From contig JBFHFS010000026.1 of NCBI GenBank assembly GCA_041583495.1, positions 8,776 through 72,775 of the forward strand: 64,000 bases of DNA, in the 5' to 3' direction. The DNA is from JBFHFS01 sp041583495. Its GTDB lineage: Bacteria; Bacteroidota; Bacteroidia; Bacteroidales; Marinilabiliaceae. The notes under the pieces were generated by a model that saw only the letters and a list, made by a program, of their open reading frames with translations, did no database searches and was not told where the DNA came from. Below, in pieces: positions 25,572 through 34,368 of this stretch; positions within the stretch are counted from its first letter, which is position 1; each line of letters begins with the position of its first letter. Both the position numbers and the translations under genes were made by a program.

Positions 25572-27107
25572 TTAACCTTTAATCTTATCGGCCACCAGAT
25601 GGTAAGTTGGGTCCTCCAAAACATTGACATCTATGATTTGATCAGCATTTTGAAGTAGTTTGATACAGTCGGGACTAAGGTGCTTGAGATGCAATTTCTT
25701 TCCCACCTTCAAATACCGCTCGGTGATTTTATTCAAGGCTTCAATGGCAGACATATCCACCACCCTGCTTTCTTTAAAATCGATAATTACTTCATCGGGA
25801 TCATTCACCACATCAAATTTCTCATTAAATACCGAAACCGAACCAAAGAACAGTGGACCGTAGATCTCGTAATGTTTGGCCCCGTTTTCATCCATGTACT
25901 TCCGGGCCCGGATCCGCTTGGCATTATCCCAGGCAAACACCAACGCCGCAATAATTACCCCCACCACCACGGCCAATGCCAGGTTATGAAGAATGGCCGT
26001 CACCAGCGTTACAAGCACCATCACCATGATGTCCGACTTGGGCATCCTGTTAAAGGTCTTTAAGCTGGCCCACTCGAAGGTTCCAATGGCCACCATAATC
26101 ATTACACCGGTAAGGGCAGCCATAGGCAATTGCTCAATAAGGCCCGACCCAAACATGATGAACACCAGTAGCATGATGGAGGCCACAATGCCCGACAGGC
26201 GTTCCCTGGCACCAGAGGAGACATTGATAAGACTTTGACCCAGCATGGCACATCCCCCCATACCCGAAAACAAACCCGAGAGAATATTAGCAGTACCCTG
26301 GGCCAGAGCCTCCTTGTTCCCTTTCCCTCTGGTTTCGGTAATCTGATCGATGATGTTCAGGGTCAGCAAACTCTCTATCAACCCCACTCCTGCCATGATG
26401 CCGGCATAAGGAAAGACCACCATTAGAGTTTCGAAAGTAAAGGGAATCTGTGGAATGTGGAACGGCGGAAAACCACCACTGATAGAGGCAATATCACCTA
26501 CTGTTTTGGTGTCGATCCCCAGAAAAAAGACCACGCCAAACACCACCAGAATGGCCGTTAATGAGGCGGGAATCGCCTTGCTCAATTTGGGTAAGCCCCA
26601 TATGATTAACATGGTTAGCAGCACCAGACCCAACAATATATAAAGCGAATGCCCCGTCAGCCAGTTTCCTGTAGAATCCTGAAACTGAGCCAATTGAGAC
26701 ATAAATATAATGATGGCTAATCCATTCACGAAACCAAAAATGACAGGAAGCGGAACCAATCTCATAAATTTTCCCAGCTTAAACACACCGGCCAATAACT
26801 GAAGAATGCCGGCCAATATAGCCGCGGCAAAAACATATTCAACCCCATGCGATTTAACCAGGGCCACCAGCACCACGGCAACGGCTCCGGTTGCACCTGA
26901 AATCATGCCCGGACGCCCACCCAGAATGGAGGTAACCAGCCCCATCATAAAGGCAGCATAAAGCCCCGTTAATGGCGATAAACCCGCGATCAAAGCGAAG
27001 GCTACAGCCTCGGGCACCAGCGCCAACGCCACTGTTAACCCTGATAAGACTTCATTCTTATAATTAACCTTTTGTCCGAAGGTAAACAGATTCAAAAATT
27101 TCCTCAT
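25572..27107 (-). CDS. SulP/SLC26-family inorganic anion transporter
   Basis: 511 residues. The N-terminal part is a multi-span transporter starting with YKNEVLSGLTVALALVPEAVAFALIAG, the SulP signature region, followed by GLYAAFMMGLVTSILGGRPGMISGATGAVAVV. The C-terminal STAS domain (about 400-505) contains VIIDFKESRVVDMSAIEAL. SulP proteins move sulfate, bicarbonate or other anions across the inner membrane. There is no carbonic anhydrase or sulfate-assimilation gene beside it, so the anion cannot be named. It is a single-gene unit on the minus strand. Confidence 0.93.
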   Translation of the reverse strand: MRKFLNLFTFGQKVNYKNEVLSGLTVALALVPEAVAFALIAGLSPLTGLYAAFMMGLVTSILGGRPGMISGATGAVAVVLVALVKSHGVEYVFAAAILAGILQLLAGVFKLGKFMRLVPLPVIFGFVNGLAIIIFMSQLAQFQDSTGNWLTGHSLYILLGLVLLTMLIIWGLPKLSKAIPASLTAILVVFGVVFFLGIDTKTVGDIASISGGFPPFHIPQIPFTFETLMVVFPYAGIMAGVGLIESLLTLNIIDQITETRGKGNKEALAQGTANILSGLFSGMGGCAMLGQSLINVSSGARERLSGIVASIMLLVFIMFGSGLIEQLPMAALTGVMIMVAIGTFEWASLKTFNRMPKSDIMVMVLVTLVTAILHNLALAVVVGVIIAALVFAWDNAKRIRARKYMDENGAKHYEIYGPLFFGSVSVFNEKFDVVNDPDEVIIDFKESRVVDMSAIEALNKITERYLKVGKKLHLKHLSPDCIKLLQNADQIIDVNVLEDPTYHLVADKIKG

Positions 27108-27506
27108 AGCTCTTTCTCTCGACAGTAAACAGCCATTGAGGGCCGGTTACGTCCTGTTTTTTTAATTTCCAATAAACTTTAATGAATTAAAACCAACTTC
27201 ACGAAAACATTTAAAATGCTTATTTTGAAGAAATTACAATAAAGGTTATTCTATTCCTTGCCTAAATCATTTGCGGGTGCAAAAGTACTGCTTTTATTTC
27301 TATAATGCAATCCCCTTGAGTCCTTCCAAAGGGAACCCGTTTTATCCTTTACCCCCCCAAAAAAAACACCCTTTTTTAAACCTTGTGGCAATCCGATACC
27401 AAGCTAAGCCAAACACTTCGGCACAGAAGTTGTTATATATAAGCGGAAGGAATTAAATAAAAGCACAGGAAATATTTGAAGTCTTAACCCTTTAAATCAT
27501 TCGGAC
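27108..27506. other. Divergent intergenic region, 399 bases
   Basis: It separates the leftward SulP gene from the rightward Rof-like gene. A minus-strand TACTTTTG box is at 27280-27287 with a weak TTG about 20 bases further upstream, which could start the SulP transcript with a 170-base leader. No coding frame or repeat is convincing. Confidence 0.4.
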
Positions 27507-27812
27507 ATGAAATCAGAATCAGCCTACAGACCCGTAAACCCTGACTTCTATGAGGTTATCACTTCGGAGAAACAAAAAAACAAGATCTCCAGAATTCATT
27601 ACTTCATGGATGGTACCCAGTTGGGAGATTTAACAGGGATATTAAAGGAGATTCGGATTACCCAAAATCGTGCAGAATATCTGGTATTGGAAAATGGCCT
27701 TAAAGCACGCCTCGACCGGATTATTGTTCTAAATGGGATACCCGGACCGGCCTATGATGAGTACGACGACTATGCCTCAGCCTGCCTTGATTGTATGGGG
27801 GGAATGGACTAA
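27507..27812 (+). CDS. Rof-like (Rho-binding antiterminator family) small protein
   Basis: 101 residues, cytoplasmic. The pattern YRPVNPDFYEVI near the start, a central GILKEI strand, and AEYLVLENGLKARLDRIIVLNG match the layout of E. coli Rof (Y.PINCDDYDNLE..., EYLVVE..., LRLDKI). Rof binds Rho and blocks termination. The C-terminal 25 residues extend beyond the usual Rof length and end DYASACLDCMGGMD with a CxxC pair, which I have not seen in Rof. This is a pattern match from memory and the role is inferred. The gene stands alone and converges with the GH20 gene. Confidence 0.55.
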   Translation: MKSESAYRPVNPDFYEVITSEKQKNKISRIHYFMDGTQLGDLTGILKEIRITQNRAEYLVLENGLKARLDRIIVLNGIPGPAYDEYDDYASACLDCMGGMD

Positions 27813-27841
27813 CCTGATTTTGTTTAACCCAGCTCCATAGC

Positions 27842-27859
27842 AGCCCAATGAAATGGGCT
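27842..27859. terminator. Small hairpin between convergent genes
   Basis: AGCCCA and TGGGCT pair around ATGAAA, 30 bases after the Rof-like stop and 50 bases after the GH20 stop on the other strand. It has no good T-run, so the terminator call is tentative. Confidence 0.4.
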
Positions 27860-27908
27860 CAACCGAGCGATTCATAACGACTTATTTTTAACCGCACGGG
27901 CCGAAGAG

Positions 27909-29477
27909 TTAACGGTTTCCCACAACTCTTCGATAAAGAGCATTTAATTTGACGTTTCGGATCCTGTTCTGATCCTGGATCTCCGAATCGTGCAGGAAAC
28001 CTTTGTTTAAAACGGCGAAACGCCAGTCGAGGCCCTTCGATTCCTTTATTAACTGCTCCAATTCGGGCACCAACTGCTTAAGATGGTCACGGGTAAAATC
28101 TTCAGAATTATAGACCGACTCAACTTCTTTAAAGGAGAGGTAAAAGGCTCTTAAATCGGCCATGAGCCGGAACTGCTCAAACTCCATTTCATTCCTGACC
28201 GGTTTTAACGCCTTCAATATCTCACGGGTGTTATTTACCTCCGCCAACAACCCGGCGATGGAAGTGCTGGCCTCCGGTTTACCCTCAACAATAAGTTCGG
28301 GCGACTGCTTCAGGGTTTGCCAAAACCTTTGTGCATCAGCGGGGTTGAGTCCAAATTGTTGACCGGCATATTCCACCACAAACTTTTCAGGATCAAGAGG
28401 TTCAATTTGTTTCAACGCCTGAGCATAGGCGGCCACCAGTATGCGAAAACCCGACAAGGGGTAAGTATTACGAAGCTGTTCCATATCCATCACTTCGTAG
28501 TTCACATCCCACGTATACCCATATACTCCGGAGGTAGACCAGGAGGTCATGACCACCCCCTCGTACCCGGCTTTTCGTGCATAAGGGATGAAATCGCGCT
28601 GGTTGTTAAAATGTTTTTCCCAGCAGGTTACATACCAGTTATCGGGATGGCTCCGGATTGCGGGAGAACCCCAAAAAGTAAAGCCCTGTTCCTGCAGGCT
28701 ACCGATATCGCCAAAATGGTTGGTCTTCCAGCCATAATTCCAATCAATAAAAACGGTCTGTGGCGGCAACTCGGAGGCTGCTTCGGGGTGTTTCAACAGG
28801 ATATCGGCCCACATCACCGGTGTTTTTCCCAAACCCACCACGATGTTACACATCATCCTCATGTAATCCACAAAGAGTTTGGATTTGCCCTCTTCCTCTG
28901 CCTTCTTCGAACATTTGGGACAGTGCCCCAGCAGATAGGTTTCATCGCCTCCAATATGTATGTAGTTTGAGGGATGCAAAGAAGCCAGATCTGAAAAGAG
29001 GTCACTGAACAACAGGCTATCCGCCTCTGATTCCAGTGGACAGAGTTGCGAAATATCTTTACGGTCTTCCTTCAGGTTACTGTAGCGCTCGTTTCGCAGG
29101 ATGTATTCCACATGTCCAAAACACTGCTGAAGAGGAATCACCTGGATGCCCAATGCCTGGCAATAGTCCACAAAAGATTCAATCTCCTCGCGCGTATAGG
29201 CCAGCTCATTGGATATGGTCGCATGTTTTTGGTAAGGATAAGAAGCCTCCCATTCCATTACCAGCGTATTTATCCCGAAGTCGGCCAGCTCCTTCGCAAA
29301 ACGCCTTAAGGCACCGGGTGTCATTACCTGAATGCGCAGGTCGAGATGAAACCCTTTAACCTTAAAGCTTCCATCCTGAGGTGATTGAGCAAAACAAGCC
29401 AGATTAGACCCCTGGTTGGATCCCATGATTAATACGAACACTAAAACTATGGACAACAAGGCTTTGAACTTCATCAT
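27909..29477 (-). CDS. Exported glycoside hydrolase family 20 (beta-N-acetylhexosaminidase-like)
   Basis: 522 residues with an N-terminal signal (MMKFKALLSIVLVFVLIMG). The GH20 barrel carries the catalytic Asp-Glu pair D178-E179 in YIHIGGDETYL, preceded by HLDLRIQVMTPGALRRF and PLQQCFGHVEYIL. The enzyme uses the substrate acetamido group to hydrolyse terminal beta-N-acetylhexosamine. The catalytic domain starts almost directly after the signal, so the N-terminal GH20b domain seen in many relatives is missing. It lies 22 bases after a heparinase II/III gene, so the pair probably degrades an amino-sugar-containing acidic polymer such as a glycosaminoglycan. Confidence 0.85.
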   Translation of the reverse strand: MMKFKALLSIVLVFVLIMGSNQGSNLACFAQSPQDGSFKVKGFHLDLRIQVMTPGALRRFAKELADFGINTLVMEWEASYPYQKHATISNELAYTREEIESFVDYCQALGIQVIPLQQCFGHVEYILRNERYSNLKEDRKDISQLCPLESEADSLLFSDLFSDLASLHPSNYIHIGGDETYLLGHCPKCSKKAEEEGKSKLFVDYMRMMCNIVVGLGKTPVMWADILLKHPEAASELPPQTVFIDWNYGWKTNHFGDIGSLQEQGFTFWGSPAIRSHPDNWYVTCWEKHFNNQRDFIPYARKAGYEGVVMTSWSTSGVYGYTWDVNYEVMDMEQLRNTYPLSGFRILVAAYAQALKQIEPLDPEKFVVEYAGQQFGLNPADAQRFWQTLKQSPELIVEGKPEASTSIAGLLAEVNNTREILKALKPVRNEMEFEQFRLMADLRAFYLSFKEVESVYNSEDFTRDHLKQLVPELEQLIKESKGLDWRFAVLNKGFLHDSEIQDQNRIRNVKLNALYRRVVGNR

Positions 29478-29499
29478 TTCTTAGATTTATGTGACTGCT

Positions 29500-31440
29500 C
29501 TATTTTTGAAAGACATCAAACAACTGGTGGGTTTGAAATCCAAAGATATCAAGTTTTTCAAATTCGGGATTTCGCATCAAAATAACGGTTTGTTCACCCG
29601 AAGATTCAGTGATGGTCACCCCGGTGCCCCGGGCAGTTGTTTTCTGCTCAATTTTTATCTCCGCAATATCTCCAGGCCCGGGAACAAAAATCATCACCGA
29701 ATGCACCGTTCCCTTTCCACGCAACTGATAGGTGGCCAGGGGGGCGGAAATACTTTCCCCTTTTTGACTTACCAAACCCTCCGAAACAGTGAGCTTTTCA
29801 ACAGCCTCTTCATTGGCCGGAACAATAAAAAACGAATGGTCGTCAAATACTGAAAGGGCTTTATGGGTTGGGGCTGACACTACTTTTACCGGTGGAAAAT
29901 GAAAAAGCACCTCATACCCATGTTCCTGTTCCGACACAAAACGATCGTGCAATACCAGAATTTTATCATGCACCAGAGCCAGGCTCCGGCTCCATGCAAC
30001 AGATGCATTGGCCGTTTCGGTTGAAGGCGAAACCATTTGACAAAAAGTGAAGGTCTCTTTTTCAATCCAATCGGAAATCCGGTTTGGGGTGATCCGTTTG
30101 GGGGCCCATAAGCGATCGGACGAGGTAGCCTCATCGCTTTTGCCGTCGATCACCACGGTATTATGGGCCCTGGTAGTGCGGTACCAAGAAACCAGTTTGG
30201 GGTTGTCGTAATTACAGCAGCCGCTATCGATCAACACCGCCCGGTGATTATGCCAAAGAGTAAAGCCTAATCTTCCTGCATGGGCATGCGCCCCAATGGT
30301 CTTTGCCGGATTGGCCAAAACATACCAATTGCTCTCAGAAGAGCGACCCCGCATGATGGCAATTTGCGTCTGCGGAAAATATTCTGAAACGGTGGAGTGA
30401 ACGGTTTCAGGATGCTCAAGTATTTCGTTAAGAGTGGCTAAGGTGGGCAGCATGGTCATCTCGTATGAATCGTTCACAGAGGGCATGGTTCCATCGGGTT
30501 GGGCCACTGTTGAAAGAAAATGGGCCATTCTCCCGAGCATGGGCACCAGATTCACCGGCAAAGGCACATGGTTTTGCGTACAAAGCAGATAAGTATCGCG
30601 AAAAATATGGGTTTCGAAAGGATAATAACCAAACATCTGCTCCACATTGCCCCCGTCGTTATAGAAAGCGTTGTTTAAATGGTGTGTGAGAATCCTGAGA
30701 GCGTTGGTTTTCAAGGCCTCGGCCTCTTCCATTTCGGGAAACAAAACGCCCAGGTAAAGCATTGCCAGGGCCCCGTGCGATTGATGGTTAAACTCATTAA
30801 GCTTCTGTGTTCCAAAACCCGACAAAAGAACCCGGGCATGCTGGTTGAGCGAATTTAAAAGCAACTCTTTTTGCTGGCAGGAGAGGGCCTGGCGGGTAAG
30901 AAAATAACACCACGACCAGTGGATAACGCGCCAGGCTGCCTGCATGTCCCTCCAGTTGGCGGTGGTCCTGGACGAATCGGAAAGCAGGGGATTGTCGTCA
31001 ACCCAACGGGTAACCCATTGCATCATATCGTTCAGATAGGACACCTCTCCCGTGAGATAGAACAGACGTGCAAACGAAGGCAGGAAGTAAAACCGGTTTA
31101 ACCAAACGCTTTTTTCAATTTCAGCAGCCTCAAAACGGCTCCATTCGGGAGGATCTCCATAAACCCCCGAAAGCAGGCCACTCCTTATTTTTCTGACGAT
31201 CTCGCGGTCCTCTTCAGTGTTCAGCAAACCCATCTGAATAAACATGCCCCCCTGGTCTTTGGGAATTATTTCCCCTATTTCAAAATCCTTCAAATACTTA
31301 AAAAACGGAAAAACAACTTCTCCCCCTGGCAATTTATTGGAATTTGAAACCAAAGGTATTCCGGCTAATTCGAACCCCAGCGTGAGCCCGGCACCCCCTG
31401 CGACGATGTCTTTTAAAAATTTTCGCCTGTCTCTTTTCAT
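29500..31440 (-). CDS. Tat-exported heparinase II/III-family polysaccharide lyase
   Basis: 646 residues. MKRDRRKFLKDIVAGG is a twin-arginine signal. An alpha/alpha toroid with EFNHQSHGALAMLYLG and NVEQMFGYYPFETHIF is followed by the beta-sandwich Hepar_II_III domain (GAHAHAGRLGFTLWHNHRAVLIDSG and WYRTTRAHNTVVIDG), where the His and Tyr residues form the lyase site and metal site. Related families (PL12, PL15, PL17, PL21) cleave uronic-acid polymers. It is the first gene of a two-gene leftward unit with GH20. Substrate (heparan, hyaluronan, alginate-like) cannot be told from sequence alone. Confidence 0.85.
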   Translation of the reverse strand: MKRDRRKFLKDIVAGGAGLTLGFELAGIPLVSNSNKLPGGEVVFPFFKYLKDFEIGEIIPKDQGGMFIQMGLLNTEEDREIVRKIRSGLLSGVYGDPPEWSRFEAAEIEKSVWLNRFYFLPSFARLFYLTGEVSYLNDMMQWVTRWVDDNPLLSDSSRTTANWRDMQAAWRVIHWSWCYFLTRQALSCQQKELLLNSLNQHARVLLSGFGTQKLNEFNHQSHGALAMLYLGVLFPEMEEAEALKTNALRILTHHLNNAFYNDGGNVEQMFGYYPFETHIFRDTYLLCTQNHVPLPVNLVPMLGRMAHFLSTVAQPDGTMPSVNDSYEMTMLPTLATLNEILEHPETVHSTVSEYFPQTQIAIMRGRSSESNWYVLANPAKTIGAHAHAGRLGFTLWHNHRAVLIDSGCCNYDNPKLVSWYRTTRAHNTVVIDGKSDEATSSDRLWAPKRITPNRISDWIEKETFTFCQMVSPSTETANASVAWSRSLALVHDKILVLHDRFVSEQEHGYEVLFHFPPVKVVSAPTHKALSVFDDHSFFIVPANEEAVEKLTVSEGLVSQKGESISAPLATYQLRGKGTVHSVMIFVPGPGDIAEIKIEQKTTARGTGVTITESSGEQTVILMRNPEFEKLDIFGFQTHQLFDVFQK

Positions 31441-31746
31441 ATACTTTTTTTTCTATCCCGAATCAGAACCATGGGGTCAACTAATCCCCCTTTGCCACCC
31501 AAATATATCAATCTCTACTGTATTTATCAGGTTTTTCCTCTTTTCAACTAATAATAACATTAGAGACTCCTTATTTTTGGGTGTATTAAGAATCATTGGC
31601 GTCCGGTTAAAATTTGGAGAATTGTTTAAAACCCAATTTTAATGAAGTTGCCAAGAGTAATAAGTTACATTGGGGTTGCTTTTCGCCTCAAGAAATTTCC
31701 TCTAAGAAAATCAATTTTCTTGGCGTAATAAATCTGGGCTGTTTGA

Positions 31747-31807
31747 TCCCGATTTTAGTTTTGTAGGTTTTTGGGTTCTACCAAAAACCACAAAACTCAG
31801 CTCGGGA
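31747..31807. repeat. Long imperfect hairpin (17-bp stem plus outer 6-bp stem)
   Basis: AGTTTTGT and GGTTTTTGG (31757-31774, with one bulged A at 31765) pair with CCAAAAACC and ACAAAACT (31781-31797) around GTTCTA. Outside this, TCCCGA (31747-31752) can pair with TCGGGA (31802-31807). It is not next to the end of either flanking gene, so it is not a normal terminator; a MITE-like remnant is possible. Confidence 0.6.
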
Positions 31808-32115
31808 GAGTTCCCATATTTTAGACAATACAATTGATTTTCAGGAAATTACTTGTAGCAACGGCATTTTTTGTTTACTTTTTTTTGCTGTAGAAAAAAA
31901 GTAAAAGCCCGTGCGGCTTGAGCACTAAAAGGAAGAATAGAATTTTTACCGGACAATAGTGATTAAGAATATTTAATGACGAAAAAACAAATCCCTCAAG
32001 ACAAGAAACGAACCCATTGCCTGCCAACACCACACCTGTGAACCCTTCAAAAAAAATCATTCCTTTTATTACCTCATATTCTACAAATCACCGGAATACC
32101 CCTTTAAAAATTTAC

Positions 32116-32123
32116 TATTTTTG
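32116..32123 (+). promoter_or_regulatory. Possible -7 element for the C69 peptidase gene
   Basis: TATTTTTG matches TAnnTTTG. No TTTG lies at the expected -33 spacing. The leader to the preferred ATG would be about 55 bases. Confidence 0.35.
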
Positions 32124-32182
32124 TTGCCAATGTATTCCTGTACCAAAAAAAAGGAATGAAACACCTTCAATCTTTAAGCGTA

Positions 32183-33775
32183 ATGAAAGAATCTAAAAAG
32201 TATCTCATTTCATTGATAGTTTTCCTGTTCCTTTGTCTTTTGCCTGCCCATTCGCAGTCGAAGGCCGACTGGCAGGGAGGCGTTCCCGAGGGCTGCACCA
32301 CCATCACGGTAGGCAAGCAGGCTACCTTCGACGGGTCTGTTATGACCTCTCACACCGACGACAGCCACCGCACCCGTGCCTGGATGGACATCATCCTGCC
32401 CCAGCGTCATAGCCGCCGCGACGAGGTTACCATGTTTAAGCGCGAAAACGATGACTCTGGTGCCATGCCCCGCTATAAGCATGTGCCCATTGGAACCATT
32501 CCCCAGGTAAGGGAGACCTTTGGCTTTATCAATACTGCCTATCCCTGCATGAATACCCAGCAGCTGGCCATCGGTGAATCCACCTTTGGAGGACGTGAGA
32601 GTCTTGTTTCGGACCAGGGACTCATCGACTGCCAACGATTGGTTCGTCTGATGCTGGAACGGTGTACAACCGCTCGCGAGGCAATAGAAACCAGTGGAAA
32701 ACTACTGAAGAAGTACGGCTGGAACGATTATGGAGAATGTCTCACCATCGCCGATACTAAAGAGGTTTGGCACCTCGAGATCGTCGGTCCCGGCGCCGGA
32801 AAGGTGGGGGCCATCTGGGTCGCTCAACGGGTTCCCGATAATGAAGTAAGTGTGAATGCCAATGCGGCCCGCATCCTGGAAGTTGACCTGGAAAACCCGG
32901 CGTTTTTTATGGCCTCAGAGAATCTCTTCGATGTTGCCCGCGACAGCCTTTGGTGGAACCAAGCAGAGGAACCCTTCCGGTTTGCTTATGCCTATGCTCC
33001 CAAAAGCCGTCAGTCGATGGCGGCCCGCCGCCGGGAGTGGCGCGTGCTCTCCATGATGGCACCTTCGTTAAATTTAGATCCGGATACCATCGATTACCCC
33101 TTCTCGGTGAAACCCGACAAACCTGTTACCCTCGAAAAAATGATCGAAGTCTTTAAAGATTATTATGAGGGGACCCCCTACGATATGGTCTCTCACCTGA
33201 AAAAAGTCACTGAAGAAGGCGATACCATCCCCCACCCCATGGCCAATCCCTTTATGCCCTACGATGCCTACGACCTGCACAACATCGAAGGCGGATGGGG
33301 TAAACTGGGCGAGCGAACCATTGCCCGTTGGTACACCATGTACGCCACCATCACCCAGAGCCGCGACTGGCTTCCCAACGAATTAGGCGGATTGGTTTGG
33401 CTGGCACAGGACAATGTGGCCACCTCAGTTTATGTTCCTATCTACTGCTCAGTGACCGATTTGCCCGCCGCCTACAAATATCATGGGCGGGATGGCTACA
33501 GCCAAAACTCTGCCTGGTGGGCCTTCAACCGGTTAAGCACCCTGGCCGGGCACCGCTGGAACGATATGCGTCACGATGTGGACAAGGTATTGATCCCCTT
33601 ACAGGATGAGATCTTCAAAGGACAAAAAGTGGTGGAAAAAGAAGCCATGAGCATGGGCTCCAAACAAACCGCGGCCCACCTCACGCGCTATACTGCCGAC
33701 TGGTGTAACCGGGTTACCTCCGAGGCCTGGAAACTGGGCGATTTTCTTTGGACCAAATACGAGGAGAAGTTTTAA
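32183..33775 (+). CDS. Peptidase family C69 dipeptidase
   Basis: About 530 residues from the ATG at 32183, which directly opens a signal peptide (MKESKKYLISLIVFLFLCLLPAHSQ); an upstream in-frame ATG at 32156 would add nine residues with no clear role. Cys38 in EGCTTITVGKQATFDGS is the expected nucleophile, exposed by removal of the propeptide as in the N-terminal-nucleophile family of Lactobacillus PepD. Family blocks include HTDDSH, FTGNTA-like FINTAYPCMNTQQLAIGEST and CQRLVRLMLERC. It hydrolyses dipeptides and would act in the periplasm, where it could finish protein degradation. It is a single-gene unit ended by a clear terminator. Confidence 0.9.
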   Translation: MKESKKYLISLIVFLFLCLLPAHSQSKADWQGGVPEGCTTITVGKQATFDGSVMTSHTDDSHRTRAWMDIILPQRHSRRDEVTMFKRENDDSGAMPRYKHVPIGTIPQVRETFGFINTAYPCMNTQQLAIGESTFGGRESLVSDQGLIDCQRLVRLMLERCTTAREAIETSGKLLKKYGWNDYGECLTIADTKEVWHLEIVGPGAGKVGAIWVAQRVPDNEVSVNANAARILEVDLENPAFFMASENLFDVARDSLWWNQAEEPFRFAYAYAPKSRQSMAARRREWRVLSMMAPSLNLDPDTIDYPFSVKPDKPVTLEKMIEVFKDYYEGTPYDMVSHLKKVTEEGDTIPHPMANPFMPYDAYDLHNIEGGWGKLGERTIARWYTMYATITQSRDWLPNELGGLVWLAQDNVATSVYVPIYCSVTDLPAAYKYHGRDGYSQNSAWWAFNRLSTLAGHRWNDMRHDVDKVLIPLQDEIFKGQKVVEKEAMSMGSKQTAAHLTRYTADWCNRVTSEAWKLGDFLWTKYEEKF

Positions 33776-33892
33776 AAGGTACTCAAAACGTGCGTTTTGG
33801 AATCCACTGGATCCTTTTAGGGTTATAGCAGAATTTCGGTCTGCCAATAACCTACAAACACCAAGAGGTCCTTAATATTTTTTTTTTGCAAA

Positions 33893-33933
33893 AAGGGGTA
33901 TTCGGCCAATGTGTTGGATACCCCTTCTTTCTT
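33893..33933 (+). terminator. Intrinsic terminator of the C69 dipeptidase gene
   Basis: AAGGGGTAT pairs with ATACCCCTT, with an inner CCAA/TTGG stem around TGTG, followed by CTTTCTT. It lies about 120 bases past the stop. Confidence 0.65.
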
Positions 33934-34264
33934 AAATGAAACGGGGACGTATGTTCCTATCCATTATGGAAGAGAAATCGCCTTCAAATACCAAAAAACC
34001 TTTTTGGTCCTTTCCCTTTTCTCTGGGCTTGGTGTTTATTGGGTTTGGGCCGGCCCGCAACCTACATTTTTTGTATAAAATATAACGGCCGCAATTACTT
34101 TATCCGGCCTGTCGTTAATCTCATATTACCTTAACATTTAGGCAGAAGACAATCATCCCACGGAATAATTTGAATAGCTATTCCAGTAAGAGGCGGATTA
34201 TTAAAAAAATTCATAGTCGCCCATTTACTTAACAATTAAAATTTTTATTTTTATTAAATTTATA

Positions 34265-34272
34265 TAATTTTG
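34265..34272 (+). promoter_or_regulatory. Possible -7 element for the DUF3857 pair
   Basis: TAATTTTG matches TAnnTTTG; at the -33 spacing there is TTTTT rather than TTTG. The leader would be about 90 bases. Confidence 0.35.
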
Positions 34273-34368
34273 ATTGCAAGAGGACTTGATGGGCATAAAA
34301 TAGCAATCATCAATCCTTTATTTTAGGAACAAAACAACCCTCAAAACCCTCAAACAAAACCCTCGACT

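Larger units (their letters stand above)
31441..32182. other. Divergent intergenic region, 742 bases
   Basis: It separates the heparinase and C69 genes. It holds AAGAAAAT/ATTTTCTT (31704-31721), a long hairpin at 31747-31807, a small AAGCC/GGCTT hairpin near 31905 next to a pyrimidine tract (a motif I recall as common in Bacteroidota intergenic DNA), and a promoter box at its right end. No frame in it is convincingly coding. Confidence 0.45.
33776..34368. other. Intergenic, 593 bases
   Basis: It holds the terminator after the C69 gene, a GGGCCGGCCC palindrome near 34047, and an AT-rich tract with a promoter-like TAATTTTG at 34265-34272 before the first DUF3857 gene. Nothing reads as protein. 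Confidence 0.4.

Noticed and set aside
28317..28970. 217-residue frame on the plus strand
   Set aside because: It lies entirely opposite the GH20 gene, whose catalytic motifs are clear; composition is that of a shadow frame.
27909..31440. Full polysaccharide utilisation locus
   Set aside because: No SusC/SusD pair, sensor or regulator lies next to the GH20 and heparinase genes.
31875..32060. 61-residue frame on the minus strand
   Set aside because: Its C-terminal half reads through the pyrimidine/purine tract and small hairpin of a non-coding repeat.
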